From NCBI GenBank assembly GCA_032821775.1, contig JAVLRN010000008.1, forward strand, positions 1,736,001 to 1,800,000: a stretch of DNA of 64,000 bases. The letters run 5' to 3'. Of this stretch, positions 1-10,688 are shown piece by piece. Made by a program: the position numbers and the translations under genes. Within the stretch, counting starts at the first letter, position 1, and each line of letters opens with the position of its first letter. The notes beneath the pieces were generated by a model. The model worked only from the letters and a program-made list of their open reading frames with translations. It was not told where the DNA came from and ran no database searches. This DNA is from Sanguinoderma infundibulare (taxonomy: Eukaryota > Basidiomycota > Agaricomycetes > Polyporales > Polyporaceae).

Positions 1-788
1 CCAGCAGCTAGCCTGGACATCGGGTCCCCCAAGCGTCTCGACAAAGGATTTCTTGAATGACATGCTAGTGTGAGCTGAGCGGTAGGCTCCAGTATGTAGA
101 CGTGTGGAAGATGAACGCAGTGTCCAGGTACCCGTCGGGCTTTCATCCGTCTACGGGCCCGGCGCTTTCTAGAGCCCGCGTGAACTTGATGGTTCTTGGA
201 TGGTTCCACTGAAAGCCCAGATGACCAATATTCCGTGCTCACCGCAGGAAGAGCACTTGCCTTGTTCGTGTGTACCGGGACGGTACTCGGGCGGAGCTTC
301 ACCGAAAACTGGAAGTGCTATGGACCGATTTGAGTGACACCGGCACCCTGACCGAGAACGATCGTCTGTTTTTTGCAAGACGACCATGGCAGACGGGGAG
401 AACCTGTTTTTGAGGTTGCCGTGGGCGGTACTATCCGGCGGCGGGCTGTCAGTTTCGCCGTCTGAGTGCGTCGGACGTTGAATTTCTGCCACAATTCCGA
501 ATGGGAATCCGGTCAGTGTGGTAAAACATAGAAACGTCTTTTGAACTTACCTCCACATTGAACCACCGCCATTTTGCATTCCCTGGATGACCGCCCGTGT
601 CTGCAGGCATCGAGGGAGGTTGCTCGAAGTTGAATTTGATGTGTCCGAAGACGGGTAGCCGCCTTAACCATACGTTAGGGTTCCAAAGCGTTTCTAGCGA
701 TCGTGATCTAGAACCACTTCCTTTCCGAGTCAGTTGACACCAAGACGCTCCACTGCAGCAGTTGGAGATCACCGACTTGTCAACCACC
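1..788. other. Upstream intergenic region, no gene seen
   Basis: Short overlapping open frames occur on both strands, but none shows a recognisable domain or a consistent exon structure. The right end is presumably the promoter and 5' leader of the serine hydrolase starting at 789. No TATA box stands out close to that start. Confidence 0.5.
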
Positions 789-2001
789 ATGGCCGCCAGC
801 TCAACCAAAAAGGTATTGATGCTACATGGGTAGGTCCCAGAGGAGATGCCATGAACGATGACTGACGGTCTGTTGGGTGCCCAGGTATGCACAGAATGCG
901 GCAATTTTTAGCAAAAGGGTGTGTGCCGCACAGGCACCCGTTACGAAGTCGATGCACTGACCACGATATACATGTACAGATGGGAGCTCTCCGCAAGTCC
1001 TGCGGGAAGGCCGTCGAATTCGGTACTGTCCCTGACGCTGATCAGATAACAAGACGGGCTTATCGACTGCCATGTAGTTTTCATAGACGCACCACACGTC
1101 CTCACGCCCGTGGACCTCGCAGAAGCTTTCAGCTCATCGTCGGAGACGTCTTCCCTGGATGACCTCGGAGCTCAAGAGGCGACAGCAGACGCCGACCCTG
1201 CTTTGCTTCCCAGAGGCTGGTGGAAGGTCGATGCTGCTCGGACCCAGACGATCGGCTTGGAGGATTCCATACTACAGCTTCGGGACATTCTTCGCAAAGA
1301 TCGCTACGACGGCATCTTTGGATTTAGGTAGGCAGGGCTTGCGAGGTATCAGCGCACGAATCTGACAACCACAACCACATACTTACTACGCCAGTCAAGG
1401 TGCAGCGATGGCGGCGCTCATGAGCGCATTAGTAAGATTCCTGAATCGCTCAAATATTGACTCGGCTCACCTTCTCCCTAGCTCGAGAAGCCAGACGTCT
1501 TCCCTCCGGTTCTGGTTGACGGGAAGCCGCCACACCCAACCTTGTAAGCAGCTCGTGCGACCATTCCAACTCATTCGCATGCCCTGACAACGGAGACCCC
1601 CTCAGCACATTCTGCGTATCGGCTGCCGGTTTCAGACCGAAAAGTCCGCTGTGCGACTCCATCTTTCTACCGACCTTCTCGACGCCGACGCTCCACATCC
1701 TCGGCCGCACGGACGTCATCGTGGTCGAGGAACGCTCCAAGACGCTGCTCGACGTCTCGGCCAACAAGCGAATAGAATGGCACGACGGGGGTGTGTACTC
1801 GATTGCGTCAACTCCGCCGACTGAAGTGACAACGAAACGAAACCCGTGCTTGCAGGCCACTTTGTACCGTCGAAGGCGAATTGGCGCAACTTCTTGAAGG
1901 CGTACCTCAAAGATCCGTTAGGAGACGTCCCTCCTCCCGGTCCTTCCACCGCATCTCAACCGGCCTCGGGCACGGCGACTCCAGTGACCCCTGCCTTGTG
2001 A
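789..2001 (+). CDS. FSH1-family serine hydrolase
   Basis: Alpha/beta-hydrolase of the fungal FSH (family of serine hydrolases) group, cytosolic esterase-like enzymes whose substrates are mostly unknown. The protein opens with MAASSTKKVLMLHG, the first strand and oxyanion loop of the family, continues with IDAPHVLTPVD, and has the nucleophile elbow GFSQGA. Later come LHILGRTDVIV, holding the acid-residue region, and GGHFVPSK with the catalytic histidine. These blocks lie in different frames and join through introns at about 830-884, one near 918, one ending near 1076, 1328-1394, one near 1440, one ending near 1580 and one ending near 1856. The Ser codon of GFSQG is split by the phase-2 intron 1328-1394. 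The stop is TGA at 1999-2001. Spliced length is about 260 aa, normal for the family. Family assignment is firm. Exact exon edges are by eye. Confidence 0.88.
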
Positions 2002-2898
2002 TGCGTCTGGGACTCGGACCAATAGGTGAGATTGATCACTCGGAGGTATCGTTCGTCGTTCTCCGTTCACTGACATTTTGATGTAGACATAGAATATCCT
2101 ACTGCCTGGTGTCGTGTAGTTCGGCTTCGAATGCTCGTCATCTCGTGCTACCTAGGGGCTCTCCCAGGAACGACCCTTCAGAATGGAGTACGAATGGCGA
2201 CATGATTCCTCTGCAGTACGATGGAGGGCGCACCATCGATTGTGCCTCGGGTCTGGGGCACGAGACGCTAGGCCTAGGAAACCAGTCTGCTATAATTGTC
2301 GTGAGCGGCTGGACCGCAACAGCGCCTCTGTTTCCCGTGGTGCACCGCCGCTCGATATCACACTATGACGTATCGTTCCAAAGAGGCTGTGAGATGTACA
2401 TGGCTGGGGCTAATGTCTGCACATGCTGCAGACAGAACCTTCAAGTTCCGATGCGCGCCCCAGGCGCTCGGTAGAGATCGCTTGGCTGCCCCGTGGTGAT
2501 CAGCAAGGTGAAGAAGCGGTCGAGATAAAGAAATAGATTGGAGAGCGGGTGCAGAGAATTCTGCTGCAACTAACTTCCAGGCAAGTTATTGATTCCACCC
2601 CTGGAGGGCCGGCGTGTGCTGAAATCTAGTCTATATTCAAGCGTCGATTGAACGTTATATGGTAGCGTTACACCGCTGCGCCCAAGGCCATAAGGGTCAG
2701 AACCTTCCTGGTCGTGTGAGTCGGGGGACGGGCATCATTCAACAGCCCCGGAAGCAGGATGTTCACTATCAAGAGCAAAGATAATAGATTGGATACAAAG
2801 CCGGTAACCGAGTAGAAGAAAAAGATCGACAAATACAAGTGAGTGGTATGCAAGGGCACCACGACAAAACAAAAACAAAAAGAATATGGTCCGTGCAT
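2002..2898. other. Intergenic region, no gene seen
   Basis: Downstream region of the serine hydrolase and of the oppositely oriented membrane-protein gene (convergent 3' ends). Short frames are present, but none has domain-like content. The part near 2840-2900 is A-rich, as expected for 3' ends. Confidence 0.45.
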
Positions 2899-3727
2899 TC
2901 AACATCCGTCAAAATACGTGGTATACAAGTTGGTATACGTCAAGATCGTGCCCGACCATGACCCGATGATTGGGGATCGTGGCGCGCTACATTTGCTCGA
3001 TGCCCTCGGCGCACAAGCCACAGCCGATGCATTCCAAGCAAGCTGTACGACGTGAGCGTCCGAACGTGACATCCGACATCGGAGGAACGCACCAAGACCG
3101 CCGCAGCAGGCGCAGAGATAGCACGGGCAGCACAGCGGGTTCTCAAATGAGCCTAGGGTGATAAGGCGACTGGTCAGCACCGGATGTGGCTCTCGACTGC
3201 ATGCTTCGGACACCCACTTCGGCAGCACCAAGCGCTTAGACATATACCGCCGATTACTACGAGGAAGAGTCCAACGAAGATGATGATCAAGTAGTCTGTG
3301 GAGGGATGTATCAGCAAGCGCAGAGACGAAAAAAGACTGTTGAAAACCAACATTTGTGGCTCACGAGGGTGCTGCTGCTTGAGGTGGCGGTGGACTGCCT
3401 CTTCATCAAACCGCCTAGAGCTGCCCACGAGTTCTGGTCCCCATCCACAGCGAGACCGAGTGCACTCAGCCATGAGCCCTCGTTGAAGACAGCGTCATAT
3501 AGCCAAGAAAGGAGGAGGAATACGAGGACGGAGAAGGCGGCAAGGGCAACCGCGGTCATGACACGACGTGCGCGCGTGCGGTTGCAGCGGCAACGGGGCG
3601 ATTCGGTATCGTAGACTTGGGCGTACTGGTGTCCATGATGTTGGTGCGAGCAGCCCTTCTCATCGCTACCGTCGAAGAGTGCGACGGCGGGAGCATTGAC
3701 TGCGAACGGTTGGGACGTAATGGGCAT
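2899..3727 (-). CDS. Small Cys-rich two-segment membrane protein
   Basis: Not a named family. Reading leftwards, exon 1 begins MPITSQPFAVNAP at 3727 (an in-frame ATG at 3772 is an alternative). It has a His/Cys-containing N-terminus, then a hydrophobic segment around MTAVALAAFSVLVFLLLSW. After an intron near 3300-3350, a second exon gives a strong transmembrane stretch, YLIIIFVGLFLVVIGG. A further intron (GTATAT donor near 3245, acceptor near 3154) joins to the motif NPLCCPCYLCACCGGL. That dense cysteine cluster just inside a membrane segment suggests palmitoylation or metal binding, but no function can be given. I recall similar cysteine clusters in uncharacterised basidiomycete proteins. 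The C-terminal end after the cluster is uncertain and may stop earlier through another intron. The gene is divergent from the bromodomain gene, about 630 bp away. Confidence 0.6.
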
Positions 3728-4357
3728 GTTGGCTGACCTGGGCAAGGAGAAGGGACACGTCAGCTTGACCATTGGGAGGGGGAAATACGGCCATAGCAGT
3801 GGAGCTTATGAGGCTTGCATGAGCTTTTCATACGCCACGCACTCCATATGGTATCAACTCAGAAACCGAAGACGTCTCGCAGCACACGGTTCTACCAGCC
3901 ATCCGCCCCATCTTCGCATTTCCACCTTCGATGACAACATGAGCTTGGCACTTACCTGCGTTACGGGATGAACAAAAGATTCTTGGGAAAAACGTTGGCG
4001 AAGGAAAGTCGACGTGCAGAGAAGAAGGGGGAAGGAACTCGAGAAATTGCAGACCGCAGCAGCTCCATGCTTTTTAAACCGTTCAGAGGCGGACCAAGCG
4101 AGCTTCTTGGCGTTCGCGCGGTTTGCGGCAAAGCCTTCTCGCGAAACTGGTCGAGCTTCGGAGGCCATGGCGATGCGAGGCAGTACTAGTCCGTCACGCA
4201 GCAACCGCACGTCGCGGCCGGTCGCGGGCACTGCCGGCTGACTGGGACCGGCGTCCTGGGGACTCCGGCCGGGGGACGGAGGGATTGTGAGGTAATCACG
4301 GCCGGGGAGCGACCGTTGGGCCGACCCGCCAACCTCTTCGACTGCAGGAGGTGAGAA
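3728..4357. other. Divergent promoter region
   Basis: About 630 bp between two head-to-head starts, the membrane protein (leftwards) and the bromodomain protein (rightwards). No convincing coding frame. It presumably holds both promoters. I see no clear TATA element. Confidence 0.5.
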
Positions 4358-7239
4358 ATGACCTCGACTTCGTTTGCCCCGCACGACGACCACGCAGAGA
4401 GCTCGCAGCATGCATCCAAGCCCTCGACCGGCCTTACTTTCGTCCTGCCACCACTCAGCGCGCTCAAGGCCCAGAAGACCAAGAAAAAGATCAAGCTCAC
4501 CTACGAGGAGCCCCCCAAGAAACAGCCCCGACCAATCAAGCTCAAACCGCTCAAGGAGGTCTTGTCGAGACTCATTGTCCAGATCAAGAAGTAAGTCGTG
4601 CAGCTATTCACGCCACGTACCGACCACGCACCCTGTGGTTTGCTGATTCCCAACTCCGCCCGTAGGAAGGATGACTATGCCTTCTTCCTTCAGCCAGTGG
4701 ACCCCGCACAAGTCCCGGGTTATGGCGATGTTATCTCAAGACCAATGGATCTTGGAACGATGACTACCAAAGTGGAGAAGGGGAGGTATAGGTCGCTAGA
4801 AGAGTTTGCGGTAAGTCCCGTTCGACCGAGTTCCTAGTTATCCCATTTCCTCTCTGTTTTCCACCTCCTTTGCCGCTATCTACGTTGTTTGGCCGATGAT
4901 TTCATCCGGCATCAAACCTCCCTGCTTCTTTTGACCTGCATGCTACTTTGCTGCTGTCAGTCTGTTCTTTTCGACGATCGTTTGCCCCCCCCCCCCCTCC
5001 CCCCCTCCATTGAGTGTGTAGCTGACTTCCTGTGGCAGTCCGATATCAGACTGGTCACGACCAACGCAAAGACCTTTAACCCCCCGGGCACCATCTACTA
5101 CAGCGAAGCAGAACGGATAGAGAACTACGCTCTAGACCAGATCACCAAAAGCGCCGCCACCGTCATAGAGTACGAGACAGACTGGAATATAGACGTCGAG
5201 AAGGATGATGAACTCGTCGCCGTCGACGACGACGACGCGGTGGCCACGCCCGCGGATAGGATCCGCGGGACTCCTATGGATGTGGACGAGAGCCGTGCCG
5301 GTTCTCCGTCTGTCGCCCAAGTCGGAGGTGGGAAGAAAGCCAAGGGAAAGAAAACACTGGGGACGTTGTCCGAGAGTCTGGAAGCCGATGGTGGTTTGCC
5401 TGGTGCTAAGGACGGACTCGGCGCGTTCCCGTCTGGCTCTGATGAGGCCCAGTTGATGCTCACGCTCAAGCTCAAAGGTGTGTGCCTCTGCGGGTGCACC
5501 GTCCCGGTCGCTTATCTTGTTGCGACAGGCAAGCGCTATCGTACCAAGAAGGAGCGTATGCGCATGGAAAGAGGTGGACCTCCAGTTGCTGCAGATGGCA
5601 GTATCGATTATCCTGAAAGTGAGTCACGCTTCCGATGCCCGTTGTCTCAACGTTGTAACCCTGTGTATTAGTGGAAGACCCCTTCTCCGTGCTCTCAGCC
5701 CTGGTGCCCGACCCGCCGTCCCGTCCTCTCCTTGTTCCCCTCTATCCAACTACAGAGTCGACAGATCCCTCCCAGCCTCCCTTCCCAGCCCCGATCAACA
5801 TCGTCCCTACCCAAGAAATCCCCCAACCTTCCGAATCTACAGCTGCGGTTTCCAACCTTCGCCCTATCAAGAGCGCGAAACCGGCTCAGAGGCGACATTG
5901 GATCGTCAACAGGAGTGGACCGACGCGTGCCCGCATCAAAGATACCGGGGATGACGACGCCGTGCCTGCTTGGAAGACGCCGCGGGAGCCTGTTGGCGCG
6001 GACTTTGGGCCGTACGCGACACTGCCAAGCGTGCTTGCGGATGAGAACAAGCTACAAGACATGGGCGCGGACTTGGGCTCGGAAGCGCTGTTGTTCGGTG
6101 TTTTACGACAGACGCTCTACAACAGCCCGGCATCGGAGGCTCCATCATCCTCAGATACGGACGGCAACAGTTACTGGAGAGGGAGGGCTGTGGAAGCGGA
6201 GGCGTACATCAAGGACGTGGTCTACGGTGGAGTCGACGGGCTGGCGTACGCGAGGAGTCTTGCAGAGTTCCTTACTCCCTCGGACCCTGTGGTGAGTGAT
6301 TCTTGTAATCCCAACACGGCGGCGTTTTGACGCCATTCGCAGCAACGCATCGAGGAACCCGCGACGTACGGCGAGCTTGGCATGCCTGTCACGCAATGGG
6401 TGGAGCAAAACATCCTCGACCCTCTAACGGACGGGCGACATCGTGTCCTCCGCGATGCGGCTCGTATCCTGAACAACCTCCCTCTCACCCCACCCGAGAC
6501 GCCTCCTTCCGTTTCCTCTGCGCTCCCCGAATTCAACCCTACGTCATTGCGAGACTGCACCCGTAACCAGGTCGACATGTCACTGTACGCCTATCCCGCC
6601 GCCTCTCGCGCACTCGACTCTTTGCGCGCGCTCCACGCCGACAAGATCGACCTGCCCGCGCTCATCCGGTCGCCCGACGAGCTCTTCCACGCCGAGGACG
6701 TCTGGGCCGGACGCGCGTATCGCGAGAAGAGGAAGCGGGAGATGGACGAGGCGCTGGCGCGTGACCCGGAGAAGAACGCCGCGGCGTACCTGCAATGGGC
6801 GATCGCTGAGCATCGCGAGGCGGAGGCTGGGGCGGGTGCTGCGGACACGGGTGTGGTGGAGGATCCGGGCATGTTGGCGTACGCGCTGGAGGCGGCGGCA
6901 CAGGAGATCACGAAGCTACTGGGCGGTGCGCCAGGGGCGCTGGAGGAGCAGGGTGAGGATTCCTCACACGAGGCGCCGGAGGATGATCAACCGCCGGAGG
7001 GGGCGAAGGCTGCGGACGCAGATGGCGATGTCGTCATGAAGACCGAAGACGACGACAGCGACACGTCTTCGAAGCCTGCGGAGGCGGAGGCGGACGCGGC
7101 TGAGGATCCGGTCATGAAGAAGCTCCGGCTGAATCTCCTCGCGCTTGCGAAGAGGGCACCGCTGGACCAGATCATGAAGCTTCCTGCTGACCTGGTTCCG
7201 GCTCACCTGCGGCATATCGTGCCCACGGTGGACGCTTGA
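4358..7239 (+). CDS. Bromodomain-containing chromatin protein
   Basis: Nuclear acetyl-lysine reader of about 810 aa. The N-terminal 75 residues are basic (KAQKTKKKIKLTYEEPP). A single bromodomain follows at roughly residues 65-165. Its ZA-loop signature PMDLGTM lies in exon 2 and the helix-B segment NAKTFNPPGTIYY with the conserved Asn in exon 3, close to the BRD7/BRD9 type. The rest has no clear domain and ends in an acidic, Ala/Glu/Asp-rich tail, then MKKLRLNLLALAKRAPL. Introns inferred: 4591-4665, 4811-5038, 5478-5528, about 5620-5670 and 6292-6342. All have GT..AG ends and keep frame. The second intron is long for this genome (228 nt) and holds a cytosine tract. The start is the first ATG, followed by a continuous frame. 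Remodeler or acetyltransferase complex membership is likely by family analogy but not shown here. Confidence 0.88.
4985..5008. repeat. Cytosine homopolymer tract in an intron
   Basis: A run of 13 C is followed by T-interrupted C runs, inside intron 2 of the bromodomain gene about 30 nt upstream of its acceptor. It acts as an extended polypyrimidine tract and is a likely site of length variation or sequencing error. Confidence 0.9.
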
Positions 7240-7687
7240 TGGAACTGGGCTTGCTGTATACTTATCAAGGACGAGCCATTCCGTGTTAGTTTGTAACACT
7301 CGGTAATCATGTTCAGTAGATGTTTTCTGGACGCTTTACGATCGACGAGTTGGCCCAATGTCGCGTTTTCCAGGTGAAGTGAACGGGACAGTCCATAGGT
7401 AGGAGGCGTTCAACTCGCAACGTGTGAAGATGACTTTAGTTGTTCCATGCCTCAGGGAATTGACGAGAAGCATGATATTACAGCATGCGATGTGTGATAT
7501 ACGGGGTATGATAGGTACAGTGGTCCTCCGAAGCCGCAGACCTCGACGACAATAAGATAGCAATACAATACAGAACGCGATTAGGCGATCACATAATAGT
7601 AAGTCTAGAGGGTTCCTAGCCCGAATGTCCTTTGAATACAATACAGCGCAGACGGAATACACGGAAAGACGTCACAGGGTTCAACGT
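7240..7687. other. Convergent 3' intergenic region
   Basis: Lies between the convergent 3' ends of the bromodomain gene and the nucleotidyltransferase-like gene. AT content is higher than in the flanking exons. No gene seen. Confidence 0.5.
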
Positions 7688-8516
7688 TCAGCACACCCGC
7701 ACAGGATAGAGACTCGGGGGATGGCGGTCCCGGTTCGCGTCCTGGGCCTGGGAGTACGCCAGGGCGATGGCGTGACGCATCTTCCGCCGGGTAACCTCGA
7801 TCTGCTCGGGCGAGTACGCGGCGTAGCCCATGGGGCCGCAGAGGGCGAGGAGCCAGGCCTCGAGCAAGGCGCGCGTCCAGCGGACGTTGCGCTGGCGGCG
7901 GCCGAGGCGGAGGATGCTGGCGATGTCGTGCGGGTCGTGCTTGGCGTAGCGCGCGAGCTTGAGGGCGACGGCCCAGGCCCAGCCGACGCCGACGAGGATC
8001 AGGCCGGGGGCGGCGAAGACGGTGTTGAGCGAGAGGTTGGCGGGGGAGAGCGCGGAGGAGGAGATCGGGTCGTGTGGCCGGCCGTAGATGCTGTGCGGAG
8101 GGCGCATCAACGAGACGAAGGGCACGAAGGGGCTATGTGTGGACTCACTCTTGGGAGACGGGCAGGGCAGGGTCCGCACACGCGTTCATCCAATCCGCGC
8201 CGAGGCCGAACTTGCGCGCGGTCTCCTTGATGCACGCGAGGAGCCGGGGCCCTGCGTCCGCGACGCCGCGCGCGATCCACTCGGCCTCGAAGGAGCGGTG
8301 GATGTAGTCCACGTCGCGCGTCGACGCGCGACAGGCGAGGAGGGGGTGGAGGACCATGACCGCCCCGCCGTGCACCACCAGGCGCACGGTGGACGGGAAG
8401 TAGGCTGCGAGGCGGGCGGAGAGGTCGTTCAGGGTGGCGAGGAGGAGATCCCGCGTGAGCACGACGGTGTTGTGCTCGGGGAGGGAGGAGGTGTTCGACG
8501 AAGGACGGAGCGGCAT
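7688..8516 (-). CDS. Nucleotidyltransferase-fold protein (DUF6036/AbiEii-like)
   Basis: Two exons, 8516-8149 and 8090-7688, joined through a 58-nt intron with a GTGAGT donor and CACAG acceptor. About 255 aa. The N-terminal half carries the motif RLVVHGGAVMVLH, followed about 10 residues later by STRDVDYI. This hGG..(~20)..D-x-D pattern matches minimal nucleotidyltransferases of the DUF6036/AbiEii type, with the two Asp as metal ligands. The C-terminal half contains FAAPGLILVGVGWAWAVALKLARYAKHDPHDIASI, i.e. a hydrophobic helix plus the R-x-KD-x-DI segment that also occurs in this family. The first true ATG (8516) gives MPLRPSSNTSS. No membrane targeting is evident. Substrate and role are unknown. 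In bacteria relatives occur in phage-defence and toxin-antitoxin loci, but that role should not be assumed here. Confidence 0.68.
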
Positions 8517-10688
8517 ACGGCCGTTGACGGTCAATAGGACGAAGGGGGAAAACAGCGGACTCCTTTAAGTATAATCGCTGGAGTGTGTGCACGGAGGTGA
8601 TTGCTGCGCGGTGAGCCCGAAGTACGCCCTGGCGATGCCCATTTTCGGAAGGAAAGTGGCCGACCGAAAGCGAAAGCGTCAGCCTCGCAACTCAGACGTT
8701 CACAGAAGCCTGGAACACGCGTGTACCACGAGCACCGATATACATAATATGTTGCTGCTGCGCCTCGAGGCTGTTTGGCAAACGCGAAGTTCCTTGCCCG
8801 CTGTCAAGCGCAGTGCGCGTCGCTGTATAAATCCCGCGAGTCAGAGGCTGTGATTCGTGGCGACGGTTCAATAAAAACCATACCCCGGTTAGTGGAAAGT
8901 CGTGCCCACTCGCGTGCGAGCCGCAGCGGAGGCGTTCCTGGAGGCTTGCAGAACAATAACTTGGGGCTCTAAACGAAACGCTCACATGGAGCCTCTTCTT
9001 CCCCTCTGATAACCAAGTTCAGAGTCGTCAGTCGTTGACGTACATACCTCGTATATAATCTTGCGATGCGCGGTGCGTAAAACCGATTTCCGAGTCAGTC
9101 ACGATTGCAGAAGAAGTATTTTGACGTCTATATACGTTCCGTGGTCCTGTCTTCTTTTAACTTCATCCCTCCGCGAGCCATTCGTGTCGATACGATGCTA
9201 ACAGGGCCTCCTCCTGCTTGTAGGAGGTATCGCGGTCGCGGATAGCAACGACCAGACGTCCGACTCCTTACGCTATTCGGCAACCTTCCGATCTTGGCAC
9301 CCTGATCCGCCGACGTCAACTCGAGTTGGATCTCAAAGACCGGGGCAACTTGTTAACGTTGTGAAACTTTGACTTTCGAGACGTGCCAGATCAGTTCTGA
9401 ACCGACTGGTGTACTGCTCACCAAGCTCCTTGCCAGGATGCGAAGCGTGATAAATTGGCGAACCAGTGGGCGGCGATGTTTCCCCCGCGGCCACAGTGTA
9501 CAGTATCTGAAGTACTGTCAGCCAAAACCTTATGATGTACGTACGCGAGAAGCCGCCCCGTTCCCCATTCAAAAAGCACAGGCTTCCCGTCGCCCCCACA
9601 GTACGAGTACGAGTCCGAGACTGGGGTGTTCACGCCGAACAGAACGCTACTGCGTTCCCAGCCTGTGCAAACACGTGTACAATAAGTACAGTACGCTCTA
9701 CGCCAAGTCGGGTACAACCTAGCAAGTAGACGAAGATCGCAGAAACTTTTGCGCCGCGGCTCACTCACCGCGGCTCGAGGTCGAGGCGCTTCTGTGCTCC
9801 CACAGCGCGTCCTCGGGTGTCCACATACCGCACACGCCCCGGAGCCGCGCCGCGCCGTCGCCGTCCCCAGTCCCCAGTCCGTGGCATCGACGGGCGCACA
9901 GCAGCCAGCAAGGAGCGTGCGCAAACTAAATCCGTCGTGTTCACAAGCGTGTGGGCGTCTCTCAGGCTCCCATCGCCCACTGGCAGCGAGAATCCCTCAC
10001 CCCGCAAGTTATCGTCTATTTACCAATCGTGCGAAGAGCGCGAGCAGCGAGCAAGTGAGCAAGCAGAAAAAGCTTGAGAACGAACCGACCTCGCCCTGCA
10101 CACATATGTGTATGTCTGTGCGATTGACGGTACTTGGACTGGCAGCGGAGGAAGCTCGGTGCGTAGAGCATCAACTTCGTCCGAGCCCTAGTGTAGGAGT
10201 CACAAATGTCCACCTCGTCAAGTCAACACAGTTTGAGCGCTGGTCCCTTGCGTGGATCGTGTCCTGAAAGGAGAAGCATCGAGCAGCGCGACTCACCGTG
10301 CCCTATCGCGGAGATCTTCTCCGAGTCGTCGTCAATCCCAACCTTAGTGCTGGCATCCATCGCAGTAAAGTGTCGCACGTACCTGATTCAGGGGCTGGCC
10401 ATCGCAGCAACAGAAATGACCATCGTGGATGCAGTCAAGTCGCGAAGCGCCGACCCAAGCCCCGAAGAGAACCTTTCGCGCCCACGTCGAAAATACACTG
10501 CTTTCTTTGGACTTTTTTTTAAAAAAAAATTGGACTCGCAACGCGGAAGCCTGTGCAGAACCCGGGACTTGAATTTTTCTAACCGCTTGACCATGTACAA
10601 ACGCAAGTATTATACCGTCGCCCCTCGCGACGTTCCGTATCTCGTCCACGCCATCTACGTTCAAGCCCCGGGTCCGGATTCAACAGGC
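8517..10688. other. Intergenic region, 2.2 kb, no gene seen
   Basis: Stop codons are frequent in all frames and no domain is recognisable. The only notable element is near 10500-10620: an oligo-T/oligo-A junction (10508-10530) beside a minus-strand sequence with a perfect pol III A-box-like match (TGGTCAAGCGG), discussed as a tRNA-like relic. The left end should hold the promoter of the nucleotidyltransferase-like gene. Confidence 0.45.

Noticed and set aside
7625..8592. Long plus-strand frames opposite the nucleotidyltransferase-like gene
   Set aside because: They are shadows of the GC-rich exons on the minus strand, biased in Gly, Glu and Arg, and have no domain.
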